DNA of 34,942 nucleotides from JBBIRT01 sp037441725 (lineage in GTDB: Bacteria; Desulfobacterota; BSN033; UBA1163), in the NCBI GenBank assembly GCA_037441725.1, contig JBBIRT010000015.1, positions 1-34,942 of the forward strand, in the 5' to 3' direction. The notes under the pieces were generated by a model that made no database searches, was not told the origin of the DNA, and saw only the letters and a list, made by a program, of their open reading frames with translations. Positions 32,879 to 34,942 of this stretch are shown here, in pieces (the first letter of the stretch is position 1; every line of letters begins with the position of its first letter). A program made the position numbers and the translations under genes.

Positions 32879-33793
32879 TTATTCTTGCCTTAAGGTTTTC
32901 AAAAAGAAATGGTTTAGGGATTCCGATAACATACCCATTACATACGCTCCTTGGGAGACCATTAAAAGAAAAGTGAGCCAATAACCTCTCAATCCATTCA
33001 CTTTTCTAATCCCTGAGAGGATTAACGAAACATACCATGAGAGTGGGCTTAAGCGAATGGGCGCTCTTCCATTGGTAGTCCATCGTTTCAGGAACTGAAA
33101 ATTGCCCTTTCCATAGAGAAAGTGAAGCTGTAGAAACGAGGATAAAGTTAAAGCATGAGTATGGTAAACAAGAGCATCAGAAACAAATCTAAAGGGGTAT
33201 TTTTGCGCTCCCCAGCGATAACAGAAGTCACGATCCTCTCCGAAGCGAAGCGTGGGATCAAAACCCCCTATTTCATGGAATCTCTTGCTGGGCAGAGCAA
33301 AGTTATTGGCAAGAAAGAAACCCCCATGATTTTTGGTGGGATTATAATGTTCGTATAGATATTCTTGGAGCATCTGGGTTGCCATAGCGTAATGATTTTC
33401 TGGAAGGGCATTGATTGTCCTTCCTCCACAGAGGCAATAGGGTGATTCTCTAAAACCATGGAACATCGCCTGGAGCCATTTTGGATCTGGAAAGCAATCA
33501 TCATCGATAAAGGCTAAATATTCCCCTTTAGCATGGGATGCACCATAGTTGCGAGCCATGGCCGGCCCCCTGTTTGGTTGCCTTAATAGAGTAACATTCA
33601 TCTGATCATGAAATCCTGAGATGACGGGTTCGAGAGGAACCTCCCCTCCATCGTCAACAAGAATCACTTCAAAATATTCACCTGGATAGTCTTGTCGCAC
33701 CAGAGCCCGAAGGCAGACCCTTAAATAATCAGGACGATTATAGGTTGGAATGATGACAGAGAAAAAAGGTTGTTTCTTGATCAATAAATCCAA
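32879..33793 (-). CDS. Family 2 glycosyltransferase, copy B
   Basis: A 304-residue GT2 protein paralogous to copy A. Shared marks are FSVIIPTYNRPDYLRVCLRA, VILVDDGGEVPLEPVIS, LAFIDDDCFPDPKWL and FGEDRDFCYRWG, plus a C-terminal hydrophobic segment (GYWLTFLLMVSQGAYVMG). The open frame extends upstream to a TTG at 33922, inside the radical SAM gene. TTG 33793 is preferred because AAGGAG (33801-33806 on the other strand) lies 7 bases before it. The resulting length matches copy A, and the upstream extension is basic, low in complexity and unlike the family. Confidence 0.85.
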   Translation of the reverse strand: MDLLIKKQPFFSVIIPTYNRPDYLRVCLRALVRQDYPGEYFEVILVDDGGEVPLEPVISGFHDQMNVTLLRQPNRGPAMARNYGASHAKGEYLAFIDDDCFPDPKWLQAMFHGFRESPYCLCGGRTINALPENHYAMATQMLQEYLYEHYNPTKNHGGFFLANNFALPSKRFHEIGGFDPTLRFGEDRDFCYRWGAQKYPFRFVSDALVYHTHALTLSSFLQLHFLYGKGNFQFLKRWTTNGRAPIRLSPLSWYVSLILSGIRKVNGLRGYWLTFLLMVSQGAYVMGMLSESLNHFFLKTLRQE

Positions 33794-33834
33794 AGGGGAT
33801 CTCCTTCGATAGTTTCTGACTGAAAAGGTACCAG

Positions 33835-34942
33835 TTATCTTCTTCTTTCTCCCATGGCTTTTCTTGACCTTCTGGCAAGGAGAAGAGCAAGCAGATGTTT
33901 TACCTTTTGAGGAATCAACCAAGCCCGAGGGTCTCCTTTTCTAAAGTGGGAGCAAGGGCTACGGTTAAGATAGAAAGCCTGAATACTGCAGGCGTCAGCC
34001 CATCGGTCTGCATAAGGGCAATTCTTGCAGAAACTCAAGCTTTCAGGAGCATCCCGAATCATTCTTCGGATAATTTTTGATCGAGAGCTAAACCATAAAT
34101 TAGCAAACGACATACCCATAGATAATTTACCAAAGGATTGTTGGGCATTATAGTCCTGTTCACAAGCTACGACTGTCCCATCAGCCAAAACTGTGGGAAA
34201 CCAGAAAGGCTGCTGACAGATGAAGTCGCCCTGTCGGATCCGATTTAGTCCTTCGTAGCGATAAGCCCTTAATTCTTTTGCTTTGGGCAAAAAGGCCTGG
34301 TGTATGTTACTGGAGGAGTCTATGATAGAAAGGGTGCGCAGAGTTAGGAGATCAAATCCATTCTCTTGAGCAAAGTCTTTCACAAAGGGGACCTTATGTT
34401 TCATAACCATGTATCGCATATGGAGTATAGGAAATTCTAATCTTTCTTTCCGTTTAATTTCTGCCAATCGTCTTACTCCGGACAGGATTGGTTCGAGTCT
34501 GGCACCGACCCTGAATTTTGAATGGGTTTCATCCGTGAGCCCATCAATAGCTACGATTAGATAGGTAGGAGGGGCATTGATAATTGCATGGATTATAGCC
34601 CTATCATCCAGATTCTGACCATTGGTAGAGAGAAGAGTGATCACAGGATATTTTTGAGCAATCCGTAAGATATCCGCCAGTTGGGGATGAAGGAGGGGTT
34701 CACCCCAAGCCCATAGGGATGCAGTCAAGAGATAAGGTCCCACTTCATTGATGAGCTGCTCAAACAGGGATGTATCCATAGCTCTTGGGATCCTCTTTAT
34801 CTCACACGTCCCAATAGGGCAGACCGGGCATTTAAGATTACAAAAATTGGTTAATTCAATCTGCATGTGGAGAGGCCAATTCCAAGGAGTCAACGGTCTA
34901 TGGATAAAAAGAAACCCTGCTTTTAAAAGATTGAGACGTTTT
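33835..34942 (-). CDS. Radical SAM/SPASM domain protein, 5' end outside window
   Basis: At least 368 residues. A TTG at 34893 could serve as start, but the frame stays open to the right edge (KRLNLLKAGFLF precedes it), so the gene is treated as partial. LTNFCNLKCPVCPIGTC holds the CxxxCxxC SAM-cluster motif. SLWAWGEPLLHPQLADIL and LLSTNGQNLDD are standard radical SAM strands. The C-terminal SPASM-like region has CEQDYNAQ and CKNCPYADRWADAC, for auxiliary Fe-S clusters. Family members modify peptides or act on sugars and alcohols, often inside glycan loci. It is the first visible gene of the minus-strand cluster; the basic C-terminal tail ends before the GT2 Shine-Dalgarno. Confidence 0.82.
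   Translation of the reverse strand, partial: KRLNLLKAGFLFIHRPLTPWNWPLHMQIELTNFCNLKCPVCPIGTCEIKRIPRAMDTSLFEQLINEVGPYLLTASLWAWGEPLLHPQLADILRIAQKYPVITLLSTNGQNLDDRAIIHAIINAPPTYLIVAIDGLTDETHSKFRVGARLEPILSGVRRLAEIKRKERLEFPILHMRYMVMKHKVPFVKDFAQENGFDLLTLRTLSIIDSSSNIHQAFLPKAKELRAYRYEGLNRIRQGDFICQQPFWFPTVLADGTVVACEQDYNAQQSFGKLSMGMSFANLWFSSRSKIIRRMIRDAPESLSFCKNCPYADRWADACSIQAFYLNRSPCSHFRKGDPRAWLIPQKVKHLLALLLARRSRKAMGERRR

Noticed and set aside
33794..33922. N-terminal extension of GT2 copy B to TTG 33922
   Set aside because: It lies mostly inside the radical SAM gene, is basic and unlike the family, and a strong Shine-Dalgarno supports TTG 33793.

Overview
The window looks like part of a bacterial chromosome from an anaerobe of the Desulfobacterota (deltaproteobacterial) type. 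This rests on the gene families rather than on any marker gene. They include an NADH-linked Fe-S diaphorase module, a GSI-alpha glutamine synthetase, a LUD-domain protein, a GAF/Fis regulator without an AAA+ domain, cobalamin-dependent radical SAM enzymes and a RAYT element. Base composition is moderate and slightly AT-rich by eye. TAA, TGA and TAG all serve as ordinary stops. No rRNA, tRNA or CRISPR array was seen.

Layout. (1) 1-1130: end of a plus-strand operon with the C-terminus of a NuoF/HoxF-like flavoprotein and a small cysteine-rich Fe-S protein, closed by a hairpin. (2) 1113-2248: a minus-strand GAF-ANTAR RNA-binding regulator facing glnA across 431 bp that holds a 132-bp inverted-repeat element. 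(3) 2249-11408: a plus-strand run of glnA, a LUD protein, purH, purD, a leuB-type dehydrogenase, an LsrF-like aldolase and a Zn-dependent alcohol dehydrogenase. Between the last two sits a HUH (RAYT) transposase element bounded by perfect 25-bp inverted repeats. (4) 11433-14993: a minus-strand operon of GAF-Fis regulator, QueG-like Fe-S protein and mnmG. (5) 15177-18474: a plus-strand housekeeping run of miaA (interrupted by an in-frame TAG), hfq, scpB, rluB and a Dgk1/Sec59-like membrane kinase. (6) 18455-22460: an unrecognised minus-strand protein, a GT-C/TPR membrane protein, and a divergent Glu/Leu/Phe/Val dehydrogenase. Two convergent gene pairs here overlap at their 3' ends. (7) 22613-34942: an eleven-gene minus-strand cluster that runs off the right edge. 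In transcription order it is radical SAM/SPASM, two paralogous GT2 glycosyltransferases, a GT87-like membrane protein, a Wzx-like flippase, a methyltransferase, a nitroreductase, a threonine-synthase-like PLP enzyme, a DRE-TIM condensing enzyme, and two paralogous B12-binding radical SAM enzymes.

How the genes may work together. Regions 2-3 combine nitrogen assimilation with the last steps of purine synthesis. Regions 4-5 concentrate RNA modification and RNA biology (mnmG, QueG-like, miaA, hfq, rluB). Region 7 is the best candidate for an undescribed system. Tight spacing and overlaps suggest co-expression of surface-glycan assembly and export with a small-molecule module (C-C bond formation, PLP chemistry, flavin redox, B12/SAM radical chemistry, methylation). 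Its product cannot be named from sequence alone.

Several intergenic gaps also hold low-complexity, imperfect inverted repeats, each built from a different short word.
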